Of a stretch of DNA of 64,000 nucleotides, positions 36,401 to 48,100 are shown in pieces (the first letter of the stretch is position 1; every line of letters starts with the position of its first letter). Origin of the DNA: Haemonchus contortus (taxonomy: Eukaryota; Nematoda; Chromadorea; Rhabditida; Trichostrongylidae); assembly GCA_000469685.2 (NCBI GenBank), contig LS997565.1, forward strand, positions 12,582,505-12,646,504. The letters are read 5' to 3'. The notes below the pieces were generated by a model that was not told the DNA's origin, searched no databases, and worked only from the letters and a program-made list of their open reading frames with translations. A program made the translations under genes and the position numbers.

Positions 36401-39400
36401 ATAAAGAATATTTGCTGCATATGTACACGTAACCGCAATGAGAATAGGAAGAAAAATTCAGCCATAAGTTTCGCATAGTGTGGAATGGTTGCAGCTTTGC
36501 AACGATACGGAAGGGAAAAATAACCCGGGAGGACCTAATCATGCACGCACGCCAAGTGCTAGAAGTCTCCAACCAATGGATAGTTGCCCAACCTCATACT
36601 AATGGTTTTCTTCGAATTTGGATCCTATTTCCAAATCTAGTTATTAAAGGCAAGAGATTGCAACATAATAACAAATACCTCTTTGCTTTTCATGTTCACA
36701 GGAGCCTTCAATACATTTACTTGAGTGACATATCCGTGTTTATCAATGGTCACGATGGAACACAGCGGGATATGAAAGTCGACTTTTTCCTAGAAAATTT
36801 TTTTTGTATTCATTTATTCTGGTCTATATTTCTTAACAGATGGCTTCGCTCTGTAAATCATCAATTTTGCGCTTGAAGAACAGTGTACGATACAAATGGT
36901 TTCTGAAATTTCCCCCAGGATCAATCTGTGGTTCACTTGTATACTACACTGCGTTGCCAAATGATACAGCCACCCCTAACTTCCTCAAAAACTCACAGTA
37001 TTTGATGTTTTTGAAAAACTGTCTAAGTGAAAATGTGTCAAATTCGAATTGCAATTTGTACATTATCACCAAATCCCAGCTCGATAACACAAACATTTTT
37101 TTTGGTCAATTTTTCAGTAAAGAGTGCTTTTCCAACGTCGCCGAATGATACAACCACTTCATGTCTTCGTGTAGTTTTATAGTTCAACGCAACGAAATTG
37201 CTTCAATTATGTAGTGTTCTCCATTTTCAGGCAATGGAAATAGAAATTTGCTTTTGGAATCCGAATAAGGTCGAATCCTCGCGAAAAAGGAGCAGGGACT
37301 GTCAAATCGTAGAATTGAAGATTTGGGTCGATTTTACGCAATTTTGGATAATTTCGTCAAAGTCCTGAGGCCTATGATAAACCTGAAAAAGCACTAGAGG
37401 TCCTTCACTGCTTTCCGACAGAGATGAGCGCGCACTTTGAGGGAAGCGTCGAATTCCACCAAGCCTGTATGGAAATCCGGTCGTTTCTGTCTCAAAAAGC
37501 ACTGTTTGGAAGGTGATCAGAAAGTCCAAGCTCATTTTCTAACGGAAAATGCATAAGGCGTCCTTCATGACAAAAAGACATCGAGGAAATCTGGTCGCAT
37601 TCGTCAGACGGTGCAGCCGAACCGAGTGGAATAGGGTGTTCTTCATGTGCTGACATTTTGCCTTCTCTTGAAAATTTTTGTTCTTCAAGTTGGTTTTTCG
37701 ATGAAAAGAAGTTCAATCGTGATAGTCCAGACGGGAACCGATTTCACAGGCACGATCTGAGAAAAAAGAAACTTCAGTTTTCTAGTCGCAACTTCAAGGG
37801 ATGAGAGTAATGGTTTGGGCCGCAATTTCATCGAATAGGTTTACCCGTTTATGATTAGTATCGAAGGAGATGAGCTCATTCTCTTGTCGAACTGTTATGC
37901 GCCGTGCACTTATCCCTTCTTGGCGTCAGAACATGCACCAAAACTTGTTTTTATGCAAGATAACGCTCCAATTTACGTCAGCATGAGCACCCAAGCTTGG
38001 TTCTCTCGGCACTTCTGCCCTGATCGACGAACAGCTCCGGTTTGAATTCGATGAAAAGTGTATGGGGCTACATGGTGCGGAAGATTTACGCCCAAAATAA
38101 GCAACTCCGAGGCGTCAAGGAGTTGAAAAAAGCGATAATCGAAGCATGGCACCAAAACGCCCAGGAGCTGACCGATAATTTTTTATTCGAGCCTAGACCA
38201 CCGCATTGTCAAAGTAATTCGAAAGAATGGTGGGTCTGCTGATTACTGACTTTGCAACTTTCTTTCCTTGTTGTATGTTTGTTGTTAGTGGCTATATCAT
38301 TTGGCGACGTTGGAAAAGCACTCTTTATTGAAAAATTGACAAAAAAAATGTTTGTGTTTTTGAGCTGGAATTTGGTGATCATGTGCGAATTGCAATTCAA
38401 ATTTGACCCATTTTTACTTTGGCAGTTTTTCAGAAACATCGTATACAGTGAGTTTTTGAGAAAATCAGAGGTGGCTGTATCATTGGACGACGCGTCTATA
38501 TAGAGTGACATAAGGTCTCAAAGGTTGTATCGGTCGTGTCTTCCCTAAAAGCGGACGAGTTGTAACGGCATTATGGAATCTGCATAGTTTACAAGGGACA
38601 CACATATTGGAAATTCAATCAACCAGTCATGACAAATAGAGACTGGAAGGCAGTTTTGGAAATTTTTGGCTTGGTGAGGGCAGCTTTTCACGCGCATGTA
38701 ACAGTTGAAATTTAAAAAAATTAAAACAGAAACCCACTGCCATCGAGGTTACGCTTACTGTATCCCTCCTTTCATGTCCAATGGGAGCGAATACATTACG
38801 CATAGCAGCAATGAAGTCCTTCTCCAGCTTCTTATCCTGAAATGTGGCCAGCCTAAAGACTGAGCTAATGATGAGATGATCGTTTTTGGTTCGGAAACAT
38901 AAGTAAGCGCAGGATCGAAAAACGGCCTTGATAGGGTTCACGAAGTAGGTTCTCGAAAATCATCTGGAAGCCTTCTGTTTTTCAGTACTCCACAAAAAGA
39001 CGTATTCAGTGGCATTCTACGGTTGTTATCATTCAAAATGATCAATCTAATCAGTTGCTTTAGGCTAATGTGTGACTCAGGTTGCCCTGGAACTACTAAA
39101 ATCTTGCCCAAGTACCCGATCACACTCAGTCGTCGTAACGTTTTCCATCCTTAAAAAGGTTAGTTCAGATTTTTTTTTGAATTTCGGTAATTCTGTGGAT
39201 TTACTCGTTTTCTTCACCGTCGACATAAAAGTTCTGCATCAGCCCTCCTAACCAGGTGGAGGTACAGGGTACTGTCGCAAACACGTTTTAAACATGTGCA
39301 AATGCAGGTTATGATCGTTTCCTCAGGTAAACCAGTAATGAAGTAGCGAACTCTCTTTTGTAGCGTGAATTTTCCCATATCCTCTCATTTTATTTCTGGG

Positions 39401-41986
39401 TAGTGCCTGTTCATGCTAACTGAATGGGCAAGATTGACCGTGACAAGCCTTTCAGATACGTTCTAGCATTGAAAAAAACGATAATAGTGGTGAGGGGTTG
39501 ATTAGTGGAGGATCCGAGTTTTTTTTTTTAGCTGGAGCTAATTGAGTGTGACTTGCCAATGACAGTCTCTCTTCCTTTGGTTCTGGTAATGGATCTGCTT
39601 GACGAATCTGCACATTCCACTCGAGAAACAATCTCCTGAAATTTCACGCCATTACCCAGGCGGTTACGGACACAACCCAATCCATGTCAGTATGGGAATT
39701 TTTCCTAGAGCTTTAAATTCCTCATGACTAGAGAGAGTCGAGTTGCCCTGCTTATTCCCGCTGACGTCAAGAATTTTTGACAGGGGATCGTATCTACAGT
39801 AGCGATCAAAAGTCTTCGGTGAAATGCTTTGACGCTTTTTCGTTCATAACTTTATTGTTAGTAGACCAAATCGCGCAAATTTTGGATATGTTTAACTAGA
39901 ACATATATCGCCTTACCCAACACTATTTGACTGCAAAGCTGCAATATCCACAGTTAGAGCTAGATGTTTGTTGCAGTAGCGGATTTTGCTAAAACTAAAG
40001 TTGTTGACGTCTGCACTTATTCGCACCTTATGTGCATTTTTCTCGTCTATTGTGTTAGGCGTCACCGCTCGTACACTTTAGACATGACAAGAAGAAAAGA
40101 GATTCCAGAAGGACGATCATCTGTATTTTCAGTCGATTTTGAGCTCATGACTTTGGAATATCTGGAACACGATCAGATAGCAGGTTAATAGTGGTAAATA
40201 TTCACAATACGCCCACGCTCCAAATATAGAAATTTCGCATGACTAGATCCAGTAGGAAAGAAGTTACGACTGAAAAGTACAGCTGAAGAACCATTTCACC
40301 GAAGACTTTTGAGCGCTACTGTATATCAAAAGTGAAAGTAGGCTTCTTAGTTCATATTCCCTTCCTCATCGTGGCTACGTTACATTGCGGACAGAACGAA
40401 GTTGCCAGTGTTAGTAATGCGAATTCAACTCAGGCTCTCTAGAAGAGTAACGTACCGTGTTTGTTCCCCGTGTAAGGTGTGGGGATCCATTTCGAGGACG
40501 TGCTGATTGTAGACTGCCTGAACTCCACAATTTTTATGACAAGTGAAGAACTGACAAGCATATTTCTCTTGTTATTCCTCTTCTTGGTAAGCAAAGAAGG
40601 CGCTATCATAAATTAAATATAAAAGAAAAAATCAGGTTGAGTTAAAAGTTTTAGCGATTTTTTATTTTTATTTAGAGAGCTCTTATTTTCATTAAAAGAA
40701 GTTTTCAATCAGTAGTAGAGCCTCCGTTGGGGTACACAACATATGTCCTATGATGCGGGAGTTTTTCAATTCCAGAAGTCCAGAACTGCAGAGCCGCGGT
40801 TTAAAAAATCTAGAAATCTCAGTTCTGAGCGATCATCAAATTCTATACCGCAAAGGTGTACTTCCGAGCAAGAAGTAGATGATATTTAGACGGAGGAAGA
40901 TATGGCGTATAGAAGGGTGAGGTAGCACTTCCCACCATAGTTCAGCAATTTGATGAGACAGTTTCGCAAAGTCGAGCGCTGCCGTGAAGAAGACAAACAT
41001 TCCCTCGCTGCGGACGCTTCCTTCGAAGAACGTTGGCCAAACGCTTTAGCTGAGAAGCGTATATCTCGGCGGTCACCATTCAACCCTAAGGAAGTTATTC
41101 AATGAAAACATTCCCTGAGAACCAGCAAGAAGATTAACACAGCAAAATCTTTTTCGGATGCAGTCCCGTTCTCTGCCTTTTAAAGGTGGTTCGTCACCCG
41201 TGGGTTGAGATACGATGTCTCTTCTGAGTGCACCACAGATATCTGTACAGCCGTCAATAAATTATGCCCTGACGGAAATTCGTAGTAGACGATAGCTCTC
41301 ATACAGCTGCGGGCGACGCTTGAAAATTGAAGTCGTATTTGCGACTGCAAGGCATGCTTATATTTCCCCCTGAAGTACAGATTTGGGAACGGTGTACGAT
41401 AATCTATTACCAAATCTTTCCGAGTGTTCTTGCGGAAGAATCCAGAAAAATATGGAAAGTCGATCAAAACTTTTGCTCAACCATCGATAGAAGCGGATCT
41501 TCTACTTTTTCACGCTGCAGGCATCTTCATTTCTTCGAGGTGCACAGGGATGGAGGTAGTACAGTAGCAAGGGGCGACGATCTCACACGCGCACAACACC
41601 CACACATACACACGCATGGTCCGAAGATCAAACTCCGGTTAATACACTATCAGGTCAACGAAGCCTTCGTTCGCTTTGAGGTTATTTAATCAGTATCAGA
41701 CTCGCCTGGGAGGAAGAAGGCACCTGTACTTCGATTCGGAACAAATTTTGAAGACTTTAACCTTTATTCATCTTTATTTTAGTGATGATAAGCTGATTGA
41801 AGTGGAACTGTTATTGAATTTAACCTTGATGAAGCCTTTCTAGTATCGATGATATGAGCAACAAGACCGACATAAAAAACCCACGTAGCATGCCTCCACT
41901 TTGGTTTTTCCGCTGTTCCTAGCATTGAGATACGAATCAGTCCATTCTTTCAACATTATAGAGCGCAAACAAGTGGGCAAGTAGTC
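33440..41986 (-). CDS. EF-hand-like protein, copy 2
   Basis: Minus-strand exons: 41986-41885, 40517-40456, 39635-39557, 38836-38759, 36789-36679, 36165-36113, 33694-33637 and 33517-33440 (TGA). All phases chain, giving about 207 residues. The donor after 39557 is GC rather than GT. The C-terminal exons carry EF-hand-like loops: T-I-D-K-H-G-Y-V-T-Q-V-N; T-D-R-N-N-D-F-I-G-G-D; and D-R-N-Y-E-W-A-M-T-S-D-E, with acidic position 12. Next is A-V-Q-N-C-D-F-I-Q-Y, spaced as paired EF-hands. Several metal ligands are missing, so calcium binding may be weak or lost. Upstream exons (D-Y-L-P..W..N-A-R-N-S-G) are unrecognised. AATAAA in the 3' flank (about 33304-33309) fits a short 3' UTR. Conservative changes between copies (K/R, D/E, S/N) suggest past selection. 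The first visible exon has an in-frame Met (M-L-K-E-W); the real start is uncertain. Confidence 0.55.
33830..33930 (+). repeat. SINE fragment in intron of EF-hand copy 2
   Basis: Holds CCCTATCCGTCCATGGTCGGTTCGGTAGGCCTTGG and CATACTGATTCAAACGCTGTCGTGA. It sits in the same intron as the fragment at 6283-6430 in copy 1. Confidence 0.5.
34540..35160. mobile_element. inverted-repeat element, about 0.6 kb
   Basis: About 50-60 bp at 34545-34600 (AATCGCATT...CTCCGGCGCGTGTCGCGTACGCGGCTCT) is repeated inverted at 35110-35157 (GAGAGCCGCGCACGCGACACGCGCCGGAGGG...AATGCGATT). The spacer is about 500 bases and AT-rich, with a small internal palindrome at about 34930-34965 (AATAATCAATACTTG..). No transposase seen. 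It lies in the long intron of EF-hand copy 2. Confidence 0.6.
35190..35460 (+). repeat. SINE copy, diverged
   Basis: A degraded head (CGCAGTGGTCAGATGG, GCATTCGCAGGTAAACTCGACC) is followed by the SINE 3' blocks (AAAGTCATGACAAACGCCAATACGATTACAAACGGAGGTTGAATGTGGGGCGC). The central part is replaced. Confidence 0.4.
35735..35920 (-). repeat. SINE copy, minus strand
   Basis: Read on the minus strand: TGGTGTGGTGAGACGTGGCGCAC, then GGTCCGCGGTTTGAATCCCGGATCAAT (B box), then AACCAAGCAAC..GTCGGTTGATTGTTAACAGACTCGTTCGGGAG. It is 3'-truncated. Confidence 0.65.
36945..38500 (+). mobile_element. Tc1-like transposon with about 210-bp terminal inverted repeats
   Basis: The left arm at about 36945-37155 (AAATGATACAGCCACC...GAAAAACTG...) is repeated inverted at about 38285-38495 (...AGTTTTTCAG...GGCTGTATCATT). 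The arms are about 85-90% alike by eye. Between them is a decayed Tc1/mariner transposase on the plus strand. It interrupts the intron of EF-hand copy 2 between 38759 and 36789; copy 1 has no equivalent, so it inserted after the duplication. Confidence 0.85.
37180..38245 (+). pseudogene. Tc1-like transposase remnant
   Basis: Recognisable pieces in order: D-E-K-K-F-N-R-D near 37698, V-M-V-W-A-A-I-S-S-N-R at about 37810, V-F-M-Q-D-N-A-P-I around 37950 (second catalytic Asp), then S-M-K-S-V-W-G-Y-M and the C-terminal helix E-L-K-K-A-I-I-E-A-W-H-Q. These lie in different frames with stops between, and the segment that should hold the third acidic residue (SPDLN-type) is scrambled. Inactive. Confidence 0.8.
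38510..38600 (-). repeat. short dispersed repeat, related to 52045-52105
   Basis: GGTCTCAAAGGTTGTATCGG...CGGACGAGTT.TAACGGCATTATGGA.TCTGCA parallels GGGCTCAGAGATTGTGTCGG...CGGACGAGTTTCAATTGCGTTATGGAGACTGCA at 52019-52096. Confidence 0.5.
39797..40321. mobile_element. 525-bp MITE with CAGT ends
   Basis: Starts CAGTAGCGATCAAAAGTCTTCGGTGAAATG and ends CATTTCACCGAAGACTTTTGAGCGCTACTG, with TA at both flanks (39795-39796, 40322-40323), as for Tc1/mariner-type elements. A second, diverged copy in inverse orientation lies at 55556-56084. No intact protein. The open frame inside (39964-40188) has only a decayed counterpart in the other copy. Confidence 0.85.
40518..41884. other. intron of EF-hand copy 2
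   Basis: Contains a SINE copy (41560-41740) and otherwise no supported exon. Frames at 41000-41460 lack a counterpart in copy 1. Confidence 0.35.
41560..41740 (+). repeat. SINE copy
   Basis: GTAGCAAGGGGCGACGATCTCACACGCGCACAACAC..CACGCATGGTCCGAAGATCAAACTCCGG matches the SINE head with a damaged B box; CAGACTCGCCTGGGAGGAAGAAGGCACCTGTAC matches its body. Confidence 0.55.
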
Positions 41987-42134
41987 CTAAAACTAAGCGC
42001 TTAATATTCTTCTATTGATAATAGGATGAATTTCAGTAATGCCGCTTATCGTATCTGAAAGGCGTTGTAAGAAATTGTTTCTCTGTTGCTGTCAAAAAAC
42101 AAAAAGCAAATCCACGGGCAGCGGAGTTTCTTGC

Positions 42135-45100
42135 CTACACGGCATGTTCAGTTGTTACCGATAACGAAGATAGTGCTTCGAACGCCTAGTCAAAATCAGC
42201 AAATTTACCGGATAAGTTGAATTCCAGATGAGTAATGCTTTCGCTTTGCTGTTATTTCCTTTCTCTGCATCGATTTCTTTTTGCCGAAGAAGTTCGAGGA
42301 CTTCGTCTCGAGAGAACATTGTCACAGGATCAAATTTTGGCGCATAATTTGCAGGAGCGTATCTCATCAAAAACCACATGAAATTGCTGTACTTCTGTAA
42401 CAAGTATACACTATTCGAACTATACGGAATAGGGTTTTACTTTGTTTGTTTCTCTTCTCAAACCATCAGTGGAAAAGCTCACCACAGGTGTAGTGAAAAC
42501 AGATTGTATGAAGTTGCAAGTACTGTATAACACTGCAAATGCTAGGGCCAAACTGAAAATGAAAAGTTTCGGTGAGTGTCAGCAATTTTCCAATCACTTG
42601 AATGACAAATCGTTTAACCGATTGATTATCCATAATGTCCATAATTTATTCACTCAATAATTAAAGAAATAAAAATAATGAAGCGACTGCTTATCTAATT
42701 CATTTGTTTAATAATATCTAGTAACTCTTGAAACTATATATAATTTTTAGGATCAGGTTAAAAAGAAACGAAATAAAAGGAGTGAACAGAAAAGTAAGCA
42801 ACATCCTAGCACTGGTTCTGTTATCATTTTTTTGGGTCTCAAATTTAGATTTTCTATTTTAAAACTTACGGGGATTTTCGGCAAATCTGATAACGGAAAA
42901 AAGGGCTCGAATAGCTATTCAATAAGTAATGTGTAACAAATTGGAGTCAGTGGAGATTCAAAAACAACAATAATCAAACACATCAACAGGACAAACAACC
43001 AGACAGACTAAAGATGGCTCGTTTCGCCTGTACACCACACAAACCACCGTCTCCACCTTCCCCCGACCCTCATCAGTGGTTTGGGGTTAGTGAAGAGCAA
43101 TGTGTAAAGATGTACTAATCGAACCAGGACAGCAGAGAATGTGAAATTATGCTATTGGTGATGCTTATTTCTGTTTCAGAACTTCATTAACTAAATAGGT
43201 GATTCTATTGAAATAATCCTCAATAGAACTGTTGTAGCAATTAGAGCTTTTCCTATACACATGCACCTAACTGCATTGCATTCCTATACATATGCACCTA
43301 ACTATAGTAGTAATTGCGAATTCTTCTTTATATTCAATTCTAATAGAATTTCTACTATTTCTTATATTTTTGTGGGTAAACGGATCTAATTGCGAAAAAA
43401 GGGCTCAATTAACCAACCAAAAAGACGATAAACGGAAGGGAGACGGTTAATAATAGTTATACCATAATCAGGACTGTTAGGTTTTTCTTATATATCTCTT
43501 TTTTCTTTTCAATGTTTTGTAACAAAGTACAGTAACTTAGATTCAATCATGTCATACACATCCCATGGGTCAAAACCAATCACTTCTCGTGCACTCGTAT
43601 TTCCCTTTAAAAACTAGTCAATAAATGTCTTATCTTCTACAAATCACTGGTTAAGGCTCCATGTGATCTTCATAAAGTTTGCAAAGCCATTTATTTATTG
43701 GTTATTTCAATGAAAGCAAAAAACAAACCCCTAGTGAAGCAAAACTTACAGGCCAGTGCCCGGTATTGCTACGAAATCATTAGACATCATCAGTGTTATC
43801 CAATAAAGTAGAAGCAGCCACGGTCCAATAGCCGTAAATAACAAGTCTCTCTCACACTGCAAAGAATCAGACAATTCCCGCTGTATATCATAATACCTTG
43901 TCATTTTGAAGCTTCTACTTTAGGAAGAAATGATAAACCTTTTCATCCACGAAGCAAAAAAATACGTTAGCGTATGTTGTCGGGAGCTAAGCTTCACTCA
44001 CTTTTTCAACCTCATTCCTTCTTGTTACGGAAACGTTTTCCAGATAAGCCTTAACTTTCTTCATATTATGCGGGAGGTGTTTCCGTATAAACAGTCCTCG
44101 ATATGAAAATGCCGATGCAATCAAGGCAATACACATTCCGATTAGGACGATCGGTGACCACAAATCTATTGTCTCGTGAGGGAACCTCCCCATGCAGCTC
44201 CAAGGACATATTGCCTTAAATACAAACTTAGGAATGAGAACATCTGAAGAGAGGAAGTTGTGATCAAAAAAATGTACAACTACCGTAAGTTTGTGTTACG
44301 ATACCACACCCCTGCAATGCTCCACTGGGCCTCGTCCAAGATACCTTTTTTGCTGCGTTGTATATGTAACGAGTGTTTGAAGGCGCTTGAGTGTGTGATC
44401 GGGTTATTCGAATTACTGTATTCAGAGAATTTCAAAATCCGCCTTGAAGGAAAGTGAATAGGCGGCTTTGCAGGCCCTTGATGGTGCTTAGAAACGTTTT
44501 CAAGTTAGAGGAGTATAGTAATATTTGACCTGGTTTAATAAAGATTCGATGGATTGGAGTCGTCGTTACTACTACTGCTATGATTGCGCAGTTCAAAACA
44601 GCACGACGAAATCGAATAATCATAACATACGCTCCAATTTCTACATCGCCTTGTTAGTATCATATCTGAAGATGGTTTGGAATAGTTCGAAACTCATGTG
44701 AAGGCCTTCCTCTATTAACTTGTTGGCCCGCAATTACGTCTTTCTCAAGAGCACCATAGAAGCATAAAATTTTATGAGAAGAAATTGAATTTCAGGAATA
44801 TAATTTAGAGATATAAAGGAAAAGGTCCACAGAGTGGATGATGTCTGATACCGATGTTGAAGTTTTTACACTGTTACTTCACTCTTTTTGAATGTGTGAT
44901 CGACCTGGGATCGAAAGAGTGTAAATATGGTTCATCGAGAGAGATAGAAAGGTCATGACTCAGTGTCAATGAACTCACCTTTTTTCTAGAGGGGACGGAA
45001 TACTGGTACTTCCGAAGAGGAGCGCAGCAAATTGCACGGCGAACAAGAAAACTCATATGCTTCGCTATTATCGATTAAATAAATGCGTTTATGAGCAGTT

Positions 45101-48100
45101 CACCTAATCTTCGTAGCTGTTTTGTATCATGAAAGGGGGGGGGGGCAGAAAATGGCACAGACACATTTGAAGGGACCGAGTTCAAACAGTCAGTAGGCCA
45201 TACTTTACGTCTTGATGATAAGCGCCTCAGTCGTGTAAATCGCTACGAATTATTTGCCGTGTGCCCGTACCCCACTTAGGTTATAAGCAGTACCAGTAAA
45301 CCTCCTATTTCATGAAACGTTCCTCACTGCGCCTATGTGGCGTTTCTCACTACAAATCGCGCCTGCGTAACTTTTCGCACACCGTCACAAAAAACAACAT
45401 GCATGCAGACGCACAGAGTTAGCGCTTCACACATAAATACATACATATATAGAGAGAAAGAGTGAAAGAGAGAGAATCCTTCTTCTATGCTTCTCAAGTG
45501 CACTAGTGAGGCCAGCTTATCATTGTTTTTCCTGTATTGCAACACAAAAGTAGATGAGGCCAGATTCAATTTGAGACGAAGATTTGATCTGACTCACTTG
45601 CTCGTACTTTGGCACCATAATGACGGGAATTATGATAGACATTGCGACAACAGGGAAAACAGTTCGAAACTGAAAGGAAAAGCTAACATTTACTCGACCG
45701 ACTGATAAGTATCTTCGACTTACAGCGAGTAGGGCATAACTACGTGGGTATTTGGGGAACTGAGTGGTCCATGAATTCAACTGCTTCAGACTGCATAGTT
45801 CATAAGCATTGAAGGCTTCGATAGCAAAAAAAGCAATACCTGAAAAAGTGTTCCAGACAAGTCGTCGTGTTATAGACGGCTACACCTTCTGAGACGCATT
45901 ACTTCTTTAAGTTACCATAGATTATTTTTTGACTATTATGAGCTATCCTTCTTTAAAAAGGGAGAGTCAAATATTCCGTGAACACACCTAGAGAACAGCA
46001 GCATGATATGATATAGAAGACCCATTGACATTCTACATATGAGAGTGAAAACAGGGTAGGATGACGAAAAAAGAGAGCGAGAAACCCCGCTAGGATCATC
46101 ACAAACGAGCGGCAGTTTTGATAATGAGTTTGTGGATCCTGCAACAAGAAGTTAAAGTGAATGAACATAGCTTCGCAAATAACCCTTTCATATTGCTTCT
46201 CGAAAAGATCTTTCAAGTAACTTTTTTGTATAGTTTTGCTTTGTTTTGTTTTGTGAACTGGGTATTGAAGTAAGTATAGAAGTAGCCAGCGTAAGATGGG
46301 GTGGCCAAGGAAAAAGCAAGAGATGAAATGCTTGTGCGACAAGTGCGAGTGCAAACAGCCATCTCATGTGAATCGGTCAGAACAGTGGTCGAAAATCAAA
46401 ATGGTCTACTGTAGCCGATCTTGGGTAGTACGTCGGCTCCTTTTTGCGAGCTCAACAAGGGAAACAAAATGCAAGCGATGGAAGCCTTAGCTGACCTGAT
46501 TGGGTATCGATCTTGGATTCTCTCCCAGACAATGTATGTAGTAGTGCAGCGCTTCCTCTTACATTACCTCTGCCGAACTGAGTTTAATTTAGTTTGAAGT
46601 TTAGGTGAAACACCACGCGTCCAGTGCTCAGAGGTCAAGACTCAGTGGCGGCGTTCATACTTTAGTGCCTCTGCGTCTCTATCCCTTGTATGTACAGTAA
46701 GGGGAAACAGGCAGTAGGAACGATTTTGTGAAATCGATCCCCCGCACGGTCCTGTCGCGGACCATTCGCCTCGTTATTGCAGTTCTAGCGTTATTCATAC
46801 AGCTCAATCGCCTATCGCTCAATCGATTATTACTTATGGCACGATCCCACTGTTCCTGAATTTCCTAGGTGCTGCAGCATTCTGCTACATCACTTCGCGC
46901 GCGGCGTCTCTCTTGCAGCTGAGTTTCGTTCCTACTGCACCACGCCATACAGTAAGCCTTGCGCACTGATCTCGTAAATTTTCAAAGAGCAATAAGTCCA
47001 TAAAAAATGCGTCATTTTATATAACTTGTGCAAGATATCGAATATGGTGAACTCGGGTTAACTTACCTGTCCCACTGATGGTGATTGAATAAGTAGAACA
47101 GATTTAATGGCCATAATAACTACATCATTCCAGGTCAGTACCAACACACTTGCTTCAGAGGCTAAGTCACCAATGTTCTGCAAATTGCCCAAATACTGAA
47201 ATCACGGTCGAAAAGCCTTAAATCAGCAAACAAACGTAATTTTTTTTATGTCAGACTATCTGTGGCGTTGAATTTCTTCAGATTTCTTACGCCATATGAA
47301 TGAAATGAAACGCATCTATCAGCGCTTCTAGATTTCTATGGTACAAGAAAGAGAAATTTTACGAGGTGTACGTTTAGATGAAGCTAATCGATAATTATTC
47401 CCATATCGAAAAACTGCGCCGCAACTTTGTTTATCAAGTTCTTTTCCTGAAAAACAACACTCGATTGTCACTAACGAAATGATTTGGCGAAGCGACAGTC
47501 GTGTTGGTCTTGTTAACGGTGCAGAATTCTCCAGTGAAACCATAATCACACACGCAGGAAGCCTAGAATGTCTACATTATAAGAGCGTTCAACTGTGCTT
47601 CATTTGAAAGATATGATGATGAAAGTAAGACATAAGTCCTTCCGCGTCAGTACTTTCATCTTCCCGGTGGTGGAAGATACAGAGGATTAGCCAGACAGAT
47701 GAAGGCCATGTAGAAGTCTGCCCCTAACCATACACGCTCAGCAGAAAGCAGCTCCGTGTTTCGCGAAGCAGGTAAGTTTCTCGGTATATATAACGTTCTT
47801 GTTTTCTACTTTTCTTGCATCTATATACTTTCTTTTAAATATTTTTACTCCATATTGTCATTTTCCTAAATAGGTTTTTTACAAGATGGGGCATAAATAC
47901 GGTGAGAGAACTGTTAGGCACAAAACAATGAGCGAGGTCCCTGACCAGGTGACAGAATGTGCCAGTCCTTTCTGTATATAAAGGATGACCCACATGAAGA
48001 GTGACGGGCAATAAAAAAAATCGACTTATGGGCTTCCGGGCTGGAGGACGCGGTGATCCCTTGGGTGGAAAGGAACGCGATGAACGTCAGCTGAACCTTT

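Noticed and set aside
39964..40188. Small plus-strand gene of 74 codons
   Set aside because: It lies inside a MITE whose other copy (55556-56084) has the frame decayed.
45455..45531. Extra receptor exon (K-N-N-D-K-L-A-S-L-V-H-L)
   Set aside because: The acceptor CAATACAG is good, but the entry phase it needs does not match the exit of exon 45669-45598.
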